From: Candidatus Arcticimaribacter forsetii
GTDB taxonomy: Bacteria; Bacteroidota; Bacteroidia; Flavobacteriales; Flavobacteriaceae
Reading direction: 5' to 3'
Length of the DNA: 64,000 bases
Assembly (NCBI RefSeq): GCF_910589745.1
Contig: NZ_OU342399.1
Span: 1,911,501-1,975,500, forward strand
The position numbers were made by a program, and so were the translations under genes. Below are positions 8,719 through 18,598 of the stretch, in pieces; positions within the stretch are counted from its first letter, which is position 1; every line of letters starts with the position of its first letter. The notes under the pieces are model-generated. The model had not been told where the DNA came from and did no database searches. It was given only the letters and a program-made list of their open reading frames with translations.

Positions 8719-9675
8719 ATGGCAGTATTAGTATACACAGAAGCTGAAAATGGAAATTTTAAAAAAGCTGCATTTGAAGTTGCATCCTACGGAAAAGCAT
8801 TAGCTGACCAAACCGGTCAGAAACTAATTGCTGTTTCTTTTAATCAAGAAGACGGAAGTGCTCTTGGCGCATACGGGGTTGACCAGGTAGTAAATGTAAC
8901 TGGTAGTTTTACAGAAAGTTTTTCTGCTAAGAAATTTGCTGCAGCAATTGCTCAGGTTGCTTCTGAAAAACAAGCTAACCTTATAGTTTTAAGTTCAAGT
9001 GCAGATAGTAAATATTTAGCTCCTTTATTAGCAGTTAAATTATCTGCAGCTTACACTTCTAATGTGGTTGAACTTCCTTCGAGCACGGAACCTTTAACCC
9101 TCAAAAGAAGCTGTTACACAAGTAAAGCATTTAGTACGGTTACGTCAAACCAACCCATCAATATCATTGGATTGTCGAGTAACGCTTTTGGAATTATTGA
9201 AACACAAAGTTCACCTGAACAAAGTACTATTTCTGCTGAAGAAGCTACGAGTTCAATGACAGTTTCATCTCTCGAAAAGGTAACGGGTACCATTACAATT
9301 GCTGATGCAGATGTAGTAGTATCAGGTGGTCGAGGGTTAAAAGGCCCTGAAAACTGGCACTTAATTGAAGATTTAGCGGATGTTCTCGGTGCAGCAACAG
9401 CTTGTTCTAAACCGGTTTCTGATATGGGCTGGAGACCTCACGGCGAACACGTAGGTCAGACAGGAAAGCCTGTAGCTTCTAACCTTTATATTGCAGTTGG
9501 TGTTTCTGGAGCAATTCAACATTTAGCAGGAATTAACTCTTCAAAGGTTAAGGTTGTTATTAATATTGACCCAGAAGCTCCTTTCTTTAAGGCCGCTGAT
9601 TATGGTATTGTTGGAGATGCATTTGAAGTTCTTCCTAAATTAATTGAAAAACTGAAAGCTTTTAAAGCAGCCTAA
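8719..9675 (+). CDS. etfA: electron transfer flavoprotein subunit alpha
   Basis: 318 residues. The C-terminal FAD-binding domain shows VVSGGRGLKGPENWHLIEDL, the SDMGWRPHGEHVGQTG segment and YIAVGVSGAIQHLAG, the standard ETF alpha signatures. It forms the FAD-containing heterodimer with the EtfB encoded just upstream. A strong hairpin terminator follows within 21 bases, so the operon is etfBA only. Confidence 0.96.
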   Translation: MAVLVYTEAENGNFKKAAFEVASYGKALADQTGQKLIAVSFNQEDGSALGAYGVDQVVNVTGSFTESFSAKKFAAAIAQVASEKQANLIVLSSSADSKYLAPLLAVKLSAAYTSNVVELPSSTEPLTLKRSCYTSKAFSTVTSNQPINIIGLSSNAFGIIETQSSPEQSTISAEEATSSMTVSSLEKVTGTITIADADVVVSGGRGLKGPENWHLIEDLADVLGAATACSKPVSDMGWRPHGEHVGQTGKPVASNLYIAVGVSGAIQHLAGINSSKVKVVINIDPEAPFFKAADYGIVGDAFEVLPKLIEKLKAFKAA

Positions 9676-9695
9676 AAATTATTACATACAAAAAA

Positions 9696-9727
9696 AATAG
9701 GCGCATTTGATGTGCCTATTTTTTTTT
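9696..9727 (+). terminator. rho-independent terminator after etfA
   Basis: A 10-bp stem (arms 9696-9705 and 9711-9720, one G-T pair) with loop TTTGA, followed by a run of nine T. A run of A precedes it, so it could also work in the other direction. Confidence 0.85.
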
Positions 9728-9874
9728 ACACAAAGAAAGTATAACTAATTTTATCCATGATAAAATCCTTATTTTTGATGGAAGGACATGCGAAATCACA
9801 AACTACTCCCGATGATTGACTGCTTTAAAAAACTAACTATTTTATGATTGCTTCAGAAATAGCGGCATTGAATT

Positions 9875-10897
9875 ATGAAAATCTCAGTGATGGGTTTTAA
9901 ATCAAGCAAACTAATTGTATTCATACTTTTACTTGGTTATTTCCAGAAAGGAAATGCGCAGGGCTTTGTACCATTATTCAATGAATATCTTTCAGAAAAT
10001 CTATACGTAATTCACCCCGCAATGGTAGGTACTAACCTAATTAACTTTAGATTAAACCTCGGAAGTAGACAGCAGTGGTTTAACATTCCTGAAGCACCCG
10101 GTACCGATTTGTTAACCCTAGAATATAAAGCGACTCGAAATGTTATAATTGGAATGCAGTTCATTAAAGATCATAATGGTTATCACTCCAAAAATTCAAC
10201 TTATGCAACCTTTGGATATAGGATTTATTTTAATGAAGAGGTTTGGAAAACAAAAAGATCATTTCCAACAAAAAACGATAACATAAAAGAACTGTCATTT
10301 GGCCTGAGTGTTGGTTCTATTAAATATGATTTAGACCAGTCTAGTTATGATCCAAGAATTTCAGATCCATTATTAAATAATAATTCAAGTGGAATTGGAT
10401 ATACTACTATAGATGCTGGAATTGCTTATGTTTCTACTCATTTATCAGGACAATTGACAATCAAAAACATAACTTTAAACAACACCAAATCCTCCATAGA
10501 AGAAGATATTGTTTCTTTCGAATCTACTAGGTTCAAACATTATTTAGCATCTCTTCAATATGAAATCTATTTTGATAATGGGTGGAACATAGAACCCTCA
10601 ATTCTAATTCAACACTTAGAAAAAACAAACGAAAGTAGCCTAGATTTAAACCTTAAATTATATCGAATAATCAACAAGGGACGCTTATGGGTTGGAGGCT
10701 CTTACAGAAGAAATTTTATCGAAATTGAAACCAACTCAATTCCACCTACTCCAAATCAATTCTACAGTCACTTTACTCCTGTTTTTGGGTTAAATTACAA
10801 CAGATATCTTTTTTCATATCATTACACTTCAAACTTAGGAACACTGAACTTAGGAGCTTCAGGACTTCATTATTTCACGGTAGGAATTTCTTTTTAA
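9875..10897 (+). CDS. PorP/SprF-family outer-membrane protein
   Basis: 340 residues with an N-terminal signal peptide ending near GNAQ (about residue 29) and a beta-rich body typical of the PorP/SprF family. Visible landmarks are the early PLFNEYLSENLYVIHPAMVG and SRQQWFN segments and the C-terminal aromatic strand ending in GISF. Family members sit in the outer membrane and help export or anchor proteins with type IX C-terminal domains. The giant type B protein 1.2 kb downstream is the likely partner, although two minus-strand genes lie between them. Confidence 0.88.
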   Translation: MKISVMGFKSSKLIVFILLLGYFQKGNAQGFVPLFNEYLSENLYVIHPAMVGTNLINFRLNLGSRQQWFNIPEAPGTDLLTLEYKATRNVIIGMQFIKDHNGYHSKNSTYATFGYRIYFNEEVWKTKRSFPTKNDNIKELSFGLSVGSIKYDLDQSSYDPRISDPLLNNNSSGIGYTTIDAGIAYVSTHLSGQLTIKNITLNNTKSSIEEDIVSFESTRFKHYLASLQYEIYFDNGWNIEPSILIQHLEKTNESSLDLNLKLYRIINKGRLWVGGSYRRNFIEIETNSIPPTPNQFYSHFTPVFGLNYNRYLFSYHYTSNLGTLNLGASGLHYFTVGISF

Positions 10898-10901
10898 GGA
10901 A

Positions 10902-11288
10902 CTATTTGAGGTTAATTCTTTTGAGAATTATCCATCCAAAAAAGAACCACATTAAAACAAAAACCCACCAGACCTGAAAGTAAAGATCGTTTTTTGACGT
11001 ATGATCAAGCTCTAGAAAAGGAAGTATGAGTGACTCAATCAGAACATTAAAAAGAAATAAAAAAATAAAGCCAAGACCCCATCTTACAAAAATTAATCGA
11101 TCAATTCTTTTGTAAGTTTTTCTCAGAAAATAAAGAAATGTAATCGATGCCAAACCCGATAGAATTAGAATATAAGGAATGAATCCATCGACCTTCTTTC
11201 CATTCAATAACTCCCAAAGGCTTGCGCTAAATAATAAACTAAAGCACACCAACAAAATGAAAGAAATGTATGGATTTAAAAATTTCAT
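10902..11288 (-). CDS. hypothetical four-helix membrane protein
   Basis: 128 residues with four hydrophobic segments (about 7-25, 38-56, 68-90 and 104-122) and little else, so a small inner-membrane protein. I recognise no family. Its start overlaps the stop of the upstream gene by one base (TAATG), which suggests coupled translation. Confidence 0.6.
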   Translation of the reverse strand: MKFLNPYISFILLVCFSLLFSASLWELLNGKKVDGFIPYILILSGLASITFLYFLRKTYKRIDRLIFVRWGLGFIFLFLFNVLIESLILPFLELDHTSKNDLYFQVWWVFVLMWFFFGWIILKRINLK

Positions 11289-11815
11289 TAACTACATAGA
11301 GTTGCGTGTATCATTTCAATTTTTCTAAAAACAGTCGGATCAGTTACTCTCGTATCTCTCAGAAAATCTTCTCGGGTATTCATCCTTCTCAAAGCTTTTA
11401 AGTCTTCATTAGCAATCACTAAATATTGAACATCTTTGTAAGTCCCATCGCAATTAATCTCAATCTGCACTTCTACTTCTTTTATTTCTGGTAAAAAAAG
11501 TGAAATTTGAATTAATCTTGATTCAATCCTACTGTAATCTAAACTAGAATTTCTGTTAACGCCAACATTGTCATAGACTAAGTTTTTTCGGCCATTATTA
11601 TTCATTCGCCCATTATTTTGCATGCGGTCGTCAAATGAATTGGAAGCTATGTAACTGTTTTTATTATCAACAAAAGATGCCTTATTGCCTGATATTTTAA
11701 GCCATTTTGGAGTACTCATTTTTTCAATTCGTTTAGCTAATCTTTTTTCTTGTCTACTCTGTCCTGAACTTAATATAGGAACAAGTAATAGCATGGCGAG
11801 AATCAAATGTTTCAT
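11288..11815 (-). CDS. hypothetical exported protein
   Basis: The frame is open from 11881, but the internal ATG at 11815 gives a clean signal peptide (MKHLILAMLLLVPILSSGQS), so I choose it; the protein is then 175 residues. The mature part is basic near its N-terminus, has an Asn/Arg-rich stretch (NNGRMNNNGRKN) and ends with two cysteine-containing segments. The family is not recognised. It is translationally coupled to the membrane protein that follows. Confidence 0.55.
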   Translation of the reverse strand: MKHLILAMLLLVPILSSGQSRQEKRLAKRIEKMSTPKWLKISGNKASFVDNKNSYIASNSFDDRMQNNGRMNNNGRKNLVYDNVGVNRNSSLDYSRIESRLIQISLFLPEIKEVEVQIEINCDGTYKDVQYLVIANEDLKALRRMNTREDFLRDTRVTDPTVFRKIEMIHATLCS

Positions 11816-12073
11816 GAAATTTTTTATGTAAATTAAAACTAAATTTTGTTTTCTTAGTGATAAGAACAGGTTTAAACTCAAAAAAAAAGAATTTCAATTT
11901 AAGCCCACAAAAATATAGTCACATTTTTATTGTTAAATTTTAAAAATCTTCACTACCGCTAAAAGACTTATCTGATCCGAACTTGTAGTTTAATTATTTG
12001 TTATATTTACTTTAAGAGGATTAAATTTAAAGGTTAAAATCTATATTAAACTCAGATAACTAGTTAAAACTTT

Positions 12074-15000
12074 ATGCCCAAAATAAAATTAATAATTAAG
12101 CAAGTAGTTTTTTATAGCTTGCTTATTATTTCTTTTCATGGACATGCACAACTAAGTAAAGTCCATTATATCCCTCCACTTACAAGTTCAGATCAAGGGA
12201 ATGCTGACCCAATTGATCAGTATTTTTATATATCTACACCAAGCGAAGAATTAATTTCATTTACAATTATACCCTCTGGGTCTGAAGATTCAGATCATAT
12301 AGAAGGGCAAGTATCCAGAGATTCGCCCTATATATACACCATTTCAAATGGAGGATTTTCTCAATTGGTAGTAGATCCAGTAACAACCAGCCAGGTTTTC
12401 TCAAATAAAGGATATACAGTAGAAGCCGATGCTCCGATTTATGTATCTGTTCGAATGAATGCAGGAAATTATGCTCAAGCAGGAGCTCTTGTCAGCAAGG
12501 GAGAAAATGCACTAGGAACTGAATTTAGAATTGGAACCTATAACAACCAAGGTACCCCACAAACTAATTATCTTAACTTTTTCTCAGTTATGGCTACCGA
12601 AGATAATACGCGTATAAACCTCTCTAATAACATTACTTCCGGTCTTGTAATTCAAAACTTTGGAAACAATCAATTTCCAGTGGAAAACATCCTACTAAAC
12701 AAAGGTGATAGCTATGTAGTCGCAGCTAAAGTAACTGACAATAACGGAACAATTATCAATCAAAATAGAGATGGATTAATTGGAACTCTGGTCAGTTCTA
12801 ACAAACCTGTAGTTGTTAATTGTGGCTCTGCTAATGGTAGTTTTGGTAATGGAGGAGCAAGAGACTATGGTTTTGACCAAATCGTTGGGGCTGATAAAAT
12901 TGGAGACGAATATATTTTCGTTCGAGGTGATGGTCAAGATTCTTATGAAAATATACTCCTTGTTGCAAATCAAGATGATACTTATGTATGGATAAATGGA
13001 AGTAGTAGCCCCATAAACGTTGACCCTATTGCAGCTGGAGAACATATCGTAATTGAAGGTGATGCATATGAAGGCAGTAACTTATACGTTAGAGCCTCTA
13101 AAAATGTATTTGCCTACCAAGGCATCGGAGGTACCTCGGAAGCGAACCAAGGGATGTTTTTTGTACCTCCATTGAGCTGTGAAAATAGAGGGAATATTGA
13201 TAACATTGCTTTAATTGAACAAATTGGATCCATAACTTATTCCGGAGGAATTACAATTGTTACCAAAAGAAATTCAATTGTAAAAATCAACAACACCCTA
13301 ATAGAAAACTTAAATTCAGTTCTCGTTGTTGGACCTTCAGATGTTACAGGAAGATCGGATTATGTAACCTATAAAATAAGAGGTTTAAACGGTAATATTG
13401 GAGTTAGTAGTTCTGATGAACTGTATGCGGCTTATTTTAATTTTAATGGTTCAGCAAGTTCTGGAAGTTTTTACTCTGGCTTCCCCTCTGCTCCAGAATT
13501 AGACATTGATTTTACAGCCACTACATTAGGAACTTGTATTTCTGCAGCGGGGGTTTCTAATGTTGTTTTAAGTGTTAGCAATGAAGGCAATTTTGATTCA
13601 CTCCAATGGTATAAAAAAAATCCCTTGAACAATGAAAATATCCCTGTAAATAATGGAGAATCATCAACTTTTCACCCTACAGAGCCTGGGAATTATTTAG
13701 TGATTGGAGTAATAAATTGCTCTGGGACAAGTTATATGTCAAAGCTAATTCCTATTAGTATTTGCCCTCCGGATTTTGATGAAGATGGAATCATTGATAA
13801 TTTTGATTTGGACAATGACAATGACGGTATTTTAGATTCTGTAGAATCTAATGGAGATGAGGTAATTAACTTATCTGACCCATTAAATCCTTCCACTCAA
13901 ACAGAACTTACTTTGAATGCATTACTCTCAAAAACAGAAAGTTCTGAAAATATCTTTTTAGGAACTGCGACGGGGTATTTTGAATCAGAATTGGCTCCTT
14001 CTCTTAATTCTAGCTTAAGTTATGCACTTAACTTTTCTGAAAATGTTTCACTTAAAATATCCGAAGACCAAACAAAAACTAGAACTGCAAATTCAGAGGA
14101 TACCTTCATTTGGAGTACCTCTTCAGCAGAAATAAACATAAGCTTATGGGATCCGGGTGACCGTCTTTTAGTTGACTCAAATTTTGATGGAATATTTGAA
14201 ACTGGCGTAACTGTATTTACTGGCGCAGAGGTTCGATTTAAGTTCAACCCAAATTTTATAGACGCGACTCCTTTTGAATTTTTTTCTAAAAATACTGCGG
14301 GTATTATTTTAAAGCAAATTCAGAAAAATCCAAATGTTGCTAGTCTCTATTTTGGCAGAATTGAATTGATCGACCGCTATCTTGATACAGATGAAGACGG
14401 ATTAATGGACCTATTTGACTCAGATAGTGATGCAGATGGATGTTATGATTTATTCGAAGCAGGTTTCGGCACCAGTGATCCTGATTATAACGGTGTTATG
14501 GGAACAGGTTCAGTTAGTTATGATTTGGGTACGATTGATAATCGTGGGCGCTTTATAGATCATGAATACTCATTAATACCGACTAGAAATGTAGAAGATG
14601 ATTTTCAATTTCAAGTATTCAATACTGCTCCTCAAATAATTTCACAACCAGAGTCTGTTGTTCGTTGTGGTGGTTTTACCTCTTCTTTTTCAGTAGTAGC
14701 AAGCCATACTGGAACTACATATTATCAGTGGCAATACAATGTTACAAGTACAATTTGGGAGGATGTAATCGATGATGAATATTTTTCTGGAAGTAATCAA
14801 ACAACATTAACTCTTTTAAATTCTCAAGAATTTCATTCAGGAACCTATCGCGTTCAAGTCTTTTCAGATGATTATGCTTGTCCTATAAATTCTAATGAGG
14901 TTTTACTAACTGTTCAGCCAGTAGTTCCACCTCCTATTCTTGAACAAGAACAAGTATTTTGTTTTGACGCTATAAATCCAGCTAAAATCAATGACTTAAG

Positions 15001-17176
15001 TGTAGTTAGTACGGGTACTTTTGACAGAACAGAATGGTATCTAACTTCTGAAGGAGGATCTCCCTTAGCAACTTCAACGATTCTGATTGATGGTCAAGAA
15101 TATTTTGCTCAGTTTCTAGACTCTAATAATTGTTCAAGCTATGAAAGAACAATGACCTCTGTTTTCATAGCTCCTCTTCCTGATATTGTTCATCCAATTT
15201 TTTACATCAAGCAATGTGATGAAGATGAAGAAAACGATGGGCGATCACTTTTTAATCTAGAAGAATATACAGGCTATCTATCCACTACACCAGCATCAGA
15301 GACCTTCGAGTTTTTTACTTCAAGTGATTTCAGTTTAAACTCTAAAATAAGCAGTCCAACACGATTCCAAAACGAAGCTTTCCAGCAACAGGTATTCGTG
15401 AAAATAACTTCACCCTATGGTTGTGTCGCTTCAGCAACATTAGACATTCGAATTGGTGCAAGCACCATTGATCCTGATTTCATGTTGTATTATGCACTTT
15501 GTGAAGACGATCCAGCTAACGATCAGGATGGATTACAAACTTTTGGAAGTCAAATAATTTCTGAAATAAAAACCACCCTAATTGAATCTGATATTAAATA
15601 TAGCTCACAATCATTATCGATTAACTTATACTCCAGTTTAGATGATGCATTAATTAAAAGAAACCCTATAGATACAAACGATTCATATACTACTCAAACT
15701 AGTGGAACGCAAAAAATTTGGGCCAACATTGAAAATGTCGACTTGGATGAAGTTAGTTGTGTTGGTTTAAAGCAAATTGCAACTCTATATGTGGAGCCCA
15801 AACCTATTTCTAATGAAGTAATCGTATCCAGAGCTTGTGATGGAAACAGCCCTCTAGACGAAGATGCATTTGACGGTCTTTTCCCATTTGAAACTTCAAA
15901 CATTCAGAATGAATTACTTGGTGGACAGACCGATATATTGACTCAATATTTTGATTCTTCTGGAATTGAAATTGGTACTATTTTACCCAATCCTTTTTTA
16001 ACTGCCTCCCAAACTATTCGGATAGAACTTGAAAAAGTATCTCCCTTAGAGGATGTTGTTAATCCTGACGGTAATTGTATAGACGCTGTCTTTATTTCTT
16101 TTAAAGTTGATTCAATTCCTGAAATTAATAGTCTAATTATGCCAGAACAGTGCGATAACGGTGTTGACATTGAAGATGGCATCAGTGCTTTTGATACAGG
16201 AAATATAATCAATGATCTTTTATATGGTAGTCAGCCAAATCAAAACACAAGCAACACATTAATTCAATTTGAGTACATAGATTTATCCGGAATTACCCAA
16301 ATAGTAAATCAGCTCCCTAATCCTTTTTTCTCCCCCACTCAACAAGTTACTGTTACACTTACAAGAGCATTACATTCTGAATGTTCCGCATCTAGTTTAT
16401 TAAGTTTTGTAGTAAACAGTATTCCGGTTGTAAACACAAATCAAGAGATAATTCGGTGTACAAATCTAAATCCAGAGCCTATTGGCTTTTTAGAGTCTGG
16501 TTCGGATCAATATTCTTTTGATTGGGTTTTTATAAGCATCACTGGGGAACGAATTTATTTACCCGATACTACTGCTACTATTTATCCAGATGCTGCTGGA
16601 ACTTATGAATTTACTGCAACTACGCTCGATGGAACTAACTGTACATTAACAACAAGAATTGAAGTAACTGACTCTATGGCGGCAGAAATTCTAAACGAGA
16701 ATATTATTATAAAAGACTTAAATCGAGAAGATGCAACCTCTATCGAAATAATAATGGAGGGCTTAGGAAATGGAGATTTTGAGTTCTCATTAAATTCAGA
16801 AACTGGGCCTTATCAGGAAGAACCTATTTTTAATGAAGTTGAAAGTGGACCATTTACTTTGTATATAAAAGATCGAAACGGATGTGGAATTACAGCTTTC
16901 GAAAGTGTAGCTTTGAATTACAAAAAGTTTTTCAGTCCAAATGGAGATGGAATTAACGACGTGTGGTTTATCGAGGGAATTACTCAGTTTTTTCAGGCAG
17001 GTAGTACAATTCAAATCTTTGATCGGAACGGAAAACTTCTTAAAAGCTTGAATCCATTAGAACCTGGATGGGATGGAATGTACAATGATAAGCAAATGCC
17101 ACAAGACGACTATTGGTTTTTATATACCTCAGAAGAAGGAAGAAGAGTTCAAGGGCATTTTAGTTTGTTGAGATGA
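12074..17176 (+). CDS. giant surface protein with type IX secretion type B C-terminal domain
   Basis: 1700 residues with a signal peptide ending at HGHAQ (about residue 26). Residues about 30-450 resemble the IgGFc-binding N-terminal fold (repeated short strands, VSVRMNAGNYAQAGALVSKG). Thrombospondin type 3-like calcium loops follow near residue 570 (DFDEDGIIDNFDLDNDNDG) and near residue 775, then an Ig-like domain (about 855-960) and several repeated modules with NPF-type turns. The last 90 residues are a gliding-motility-type C-terminal domain (FFSPNGDGINDVWFIEG, then IQIFDRNGKLL), the type B sorting signal. It is probably exported to the cell surface and anchored with PorP/SprF help; adhesion or gliding is likely. 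The next gene overlaps it by four bases. Confidence 0.9.
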   Translation: MPKIKLIIKQVVFYSLLIISFHGHAQLSKVHYIPPLTSSDQGNADPIDQYFYISTPSEELISFTIIPSGSEDSDHIEGQVSRDSPYIYTISNGGFSQLVVDPVTTSQVFSNKGYTVEADAPIYVSVRMNAGNYAQAGALVSKGENALGTEFRIGTYNNQGTPQTNYLNFFSVMATEDNTRINLSNNITSGLVIQNFGNNQFPVENILLNKGDSYVVAAKVTDNNGTIINQNRDGLIGTLVSSNKPVVVNCGSANGSFGNGGARDYGFDQIVGADKIGDEYIFVRGDGQDSYENILLVANQDDTYVWINGSSSPINVDPIAAGEHIVIEGDAYEGSNLYVRASKNVFAYQGIGGTSEANQGMFFVPPLSCENRGNIDNIALIEQIGSITYSGGITIVTKRNSIVKINNTLIENLNSVLVVGPSDVTGRSDYVTYKIRGLNGNIGVSSSDELYAAYFNFNGSASSGSFYSGFPSAPELDIDFTATTLGTCISAAGVSNVVLSVSNEGNFDSLQWYKKNPLNNENIPVNNGESSTFHPTEPGNYLVIGVINCSGTSYMSKLIPISICPPDFDEDGIIDNFDLDNDNDGILDSVESNGDEVINLSDPLNPSTQTELTLNALLSKTESSENIFLGTATGYFESELAPSLNSSLSYALNFSENVSLKISEDQTKTRTANSEDTFIWSTSSAEINISLWDPGDRLLVDSNFDGIFETGVTVFTGAEVRFKFNPNFIDATPFEFFSKNTAGIILKQIQKNPNVASLYFGRIELIDRYLDTDEDGLMDLFDSDSDADGCYDLFEAGFGTSDPDYNGVMGTGSVSYDLGTIDNRGRFIDHEYSLIPTRNVEDDFQFQVFNTAPQIISQPESVVRCGGFTSSFSVVASHTGTTYYQWQYNVTSTIWEDVIDDEYFSGSNQTTLTLLNSQEFHSGTYRVQVFSDDYACPINSNEVLLTVQPVVPPPILEQEQVFCFDAINPAKINDLSVVSTGTFDRTEWYLTSEGGSPLATSTILIDGQEYFAQFLDSNNCSSYERTMTSVFIAPLPDIVHPIFYIKQCDEDEENDGRSLFNLEEYTGYLSTTPASETFEFFTSSDFSLNSKISSPTRFQNEAFQQQVFVKITSPYGCVASATLDIRIGASTIDPDFMLYYALCEDDPANDQDGLQTFGSQIISEIKTTLIESDIKYSSQSLSINLYSSLDDALIKRNPIDTNDSYTTQTSGTQKIWANIENVDLDEVSCVGLKQIATLYVEPKPISNEVIVSRACDGNSPLDEDAFDGLFPFETSNIQNELLGGQTDILTQYFDSSGIEIGTILPNPFLTASQTIRIELEKVSPLEDVVNPDGNCIDAVFISFKVDSIPEINSLIMPEQCDNGVDIEDGISAFDTGNIINDLLYGSQPNQNTSNTLIQFEYIDLSGITQIVNQLPNPFFSPTQQVTVTLTRALHSECSASSLLSFVVNSIPVVNTNQEIIRCTNLNPEPIGFLESGSDQYSFDWVFISITGERIYLPDTTATIYPDAAGTYEFTATTLDGTNCTLTTRIEVTDSMAAEILNENIIIKDLNREDATSIEIIMEGLGNGDFEFSLNSETGPYQEEPIFNEVESGPFTLYIKDRNGCGITAFESVALNYKKFFSPNGDGINDVWFIEGITQFFQAGSTIQIFDRNGKLLKSLNPLEPGWDGMYNDKQMPQDDYWFLYTSEEGRRVQGHFSLLR

Positions 17177-18222
17177 TTAATATGAAAATAAAGCTCAAAA
17201 TAATCCAAAAAATCATTCTATCAGGAATTCTATGTTTCTGTATCTCTTGTTCCTCCGAACCTCAAAGTCAAGCTACAGAAATTGAAACCCTCAATACTCC
17301 TTTCAAAATTATAAATGAAACAATTACAAAGAATGGTGTGGTTGTGTCATTTAAAGGAGTAAATACACTTCAAACTTATGGATTGGGCAACCCTGAGTTA
17401 ATGAACGAGTGGAATATTCAAATTATCCGTGAATTTATTGGAAACCTTAGAGAGCAACCAATATCAGGAAATGCGATTCTTGCAAGTGATGAAGTATGGT
17501 ATCATCCGCTTCAGACAATTGTAGATCAAAATCGAGCAAATAATAAAATTACAATCCTTTGTCCTTTTGGATGGGTAAACCAATCTGGAGAAAGAACCTT
17601 ACTCACAGGCTTAAATCCGAGTGAACAAGATTTTTTTGTTGATTATAAAATAAAAATGAAACAAATAGCCGCTCATTTTAAGGACCAACCTGATGTTTGG
17701 ATCGAGGTTTGGAATGAGCCTTACAGTTGGAATAACGAACAATACACACATGACCTTTGGTTATCTGATATGCAGGAAATGGTGTCAAACCTAAGGGCAG
17801 TGCCTGGATTTGAAAGCATAATAGTTGTTCCTGGCAACGAACAAGGTCAATCAGAGCTCGCGATTCTTGAAAAGGGATCTGAATTAATTGAATATAATTA
17901 TAATATTTTATTTGATTTACATGCTTATGAAAAATGGCTTTTAGAAACAACTCAGACCGATATCACTACAAGAATCAGCCGACTTAAAAATCAAAAAATC
18001 GCTTTTATTTTTGGAGAAATTGGTGTTCAAAATGTTGGGGGAATTATGCCAGTCCAACATTTACTTAATAGTGCAAACCAAACAAACATATCTGTTTTAG
18101 CTTGGCTATGGAATCAAAACACAGAAGACAACAATGCTCTTTTAACAGATGATGGTTTACCTAATGCAACAGAACAAAATAATTTTTGGGGAGATACCTA
18201 TCGTGTATTTTTGAATCAATAA
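17173..18222 (+). CDS. GH5-like glycoside hydrolase lipoprotein
   Basis: 349 residues with a lipoprotein signal (CFCISC|SS near residue 26), so membrane-anchored. The TIM-barrel hydrolase motif VWIEVWNEPYSW holds the acid/base Glu182, and FIFGEIGVQ holds the probable nucleophile Glu282, the arrangement of GH5 cellulase/mannanase enzymes. ATG at 17173 overlaps the stop of the giant surface protein (ATGA); the next ATG at 17182 is an equally good start. Coupling to the surface protein suggests the two act together on an external polysaccharide. The substrate cannot be told; beta-mannan or cellulose-type glucan is possible. Confidence 0.8.
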   Translation: MINMKIKLKIIQKIILSGILCFCISCSSEPQSQATEIETLNTPFKIINETITKNGVVVSFKGVNTLQTYGLGNPELMNEWNIQIIREFIGNLREQPISGNAILASDEVWYHPLQTIVDQNRANNKITILCPFGWVNQSGERTLLTGLNPSEQDFFVDYKIKMKQIAAHFKDQPDVWIEVWNEPYSWNNEQYTHDLWLSDMQEMVSNLRAVPGFESIIVVPGNEQGQSELAILEKGSELIEYNYNILFDLHAYEKWLLETTQTDITTRISRLKNQKIAFIFGEIGVQNVGGIMPVQHLLNSANQTNISVLAWLWNQNTEDNNALLTDDGLPNATEQNNFWGDTYRVFLNQ

Positions 18223-18598
18223 TTATGGGCCAAAATCAAAAGAATAGACTTAGTTTATTTATTAAGCGAAAAGGATAATTTAACTAAATACTGCCATCCT
18301 AAATCATAAAAGTATACAATCATTGTGTACCTAAATATGAATTCTAAAAAACACAAATCAACAATAAAAACGCATTGTTTATGTATAGGTTAGTTTTTTC
18401 AAATAAAAAAATAAATTACTCAGCCATTTTTAATATAGATTGTCACATCAATAAAATATGAGACATAAACTTTAGGATTTTATTTATAATGACATCTTTT
18501 ATTATGGATTTATTGATTTTGTTTCTATTTCCATTTAGGTAAAATTAGTTACCCAATTAAAACCTTAAATTTGATTTAATCAAAAAATTCTTTTTAAG
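18223..18598. other. intergenic region without recognised gene
   Basis: 376 AT-rich bases between the GH5 gene and otsAB. I see no open frame with a start, no tRNA and no strong hairpin. It presumably holds the promoter of the trehalose block, but no full TTG/TAnnTTTG pair is clear; TAAACTTTAG near 18465 is the nearest approach. Confidence 0.5.

Noticed and set aside
12776-16212. Several 60-90 residue frames on the minus strand within the giant surface gene
   Set aside because: They are shadows of a well-supported long gene and have no promoter or family features.
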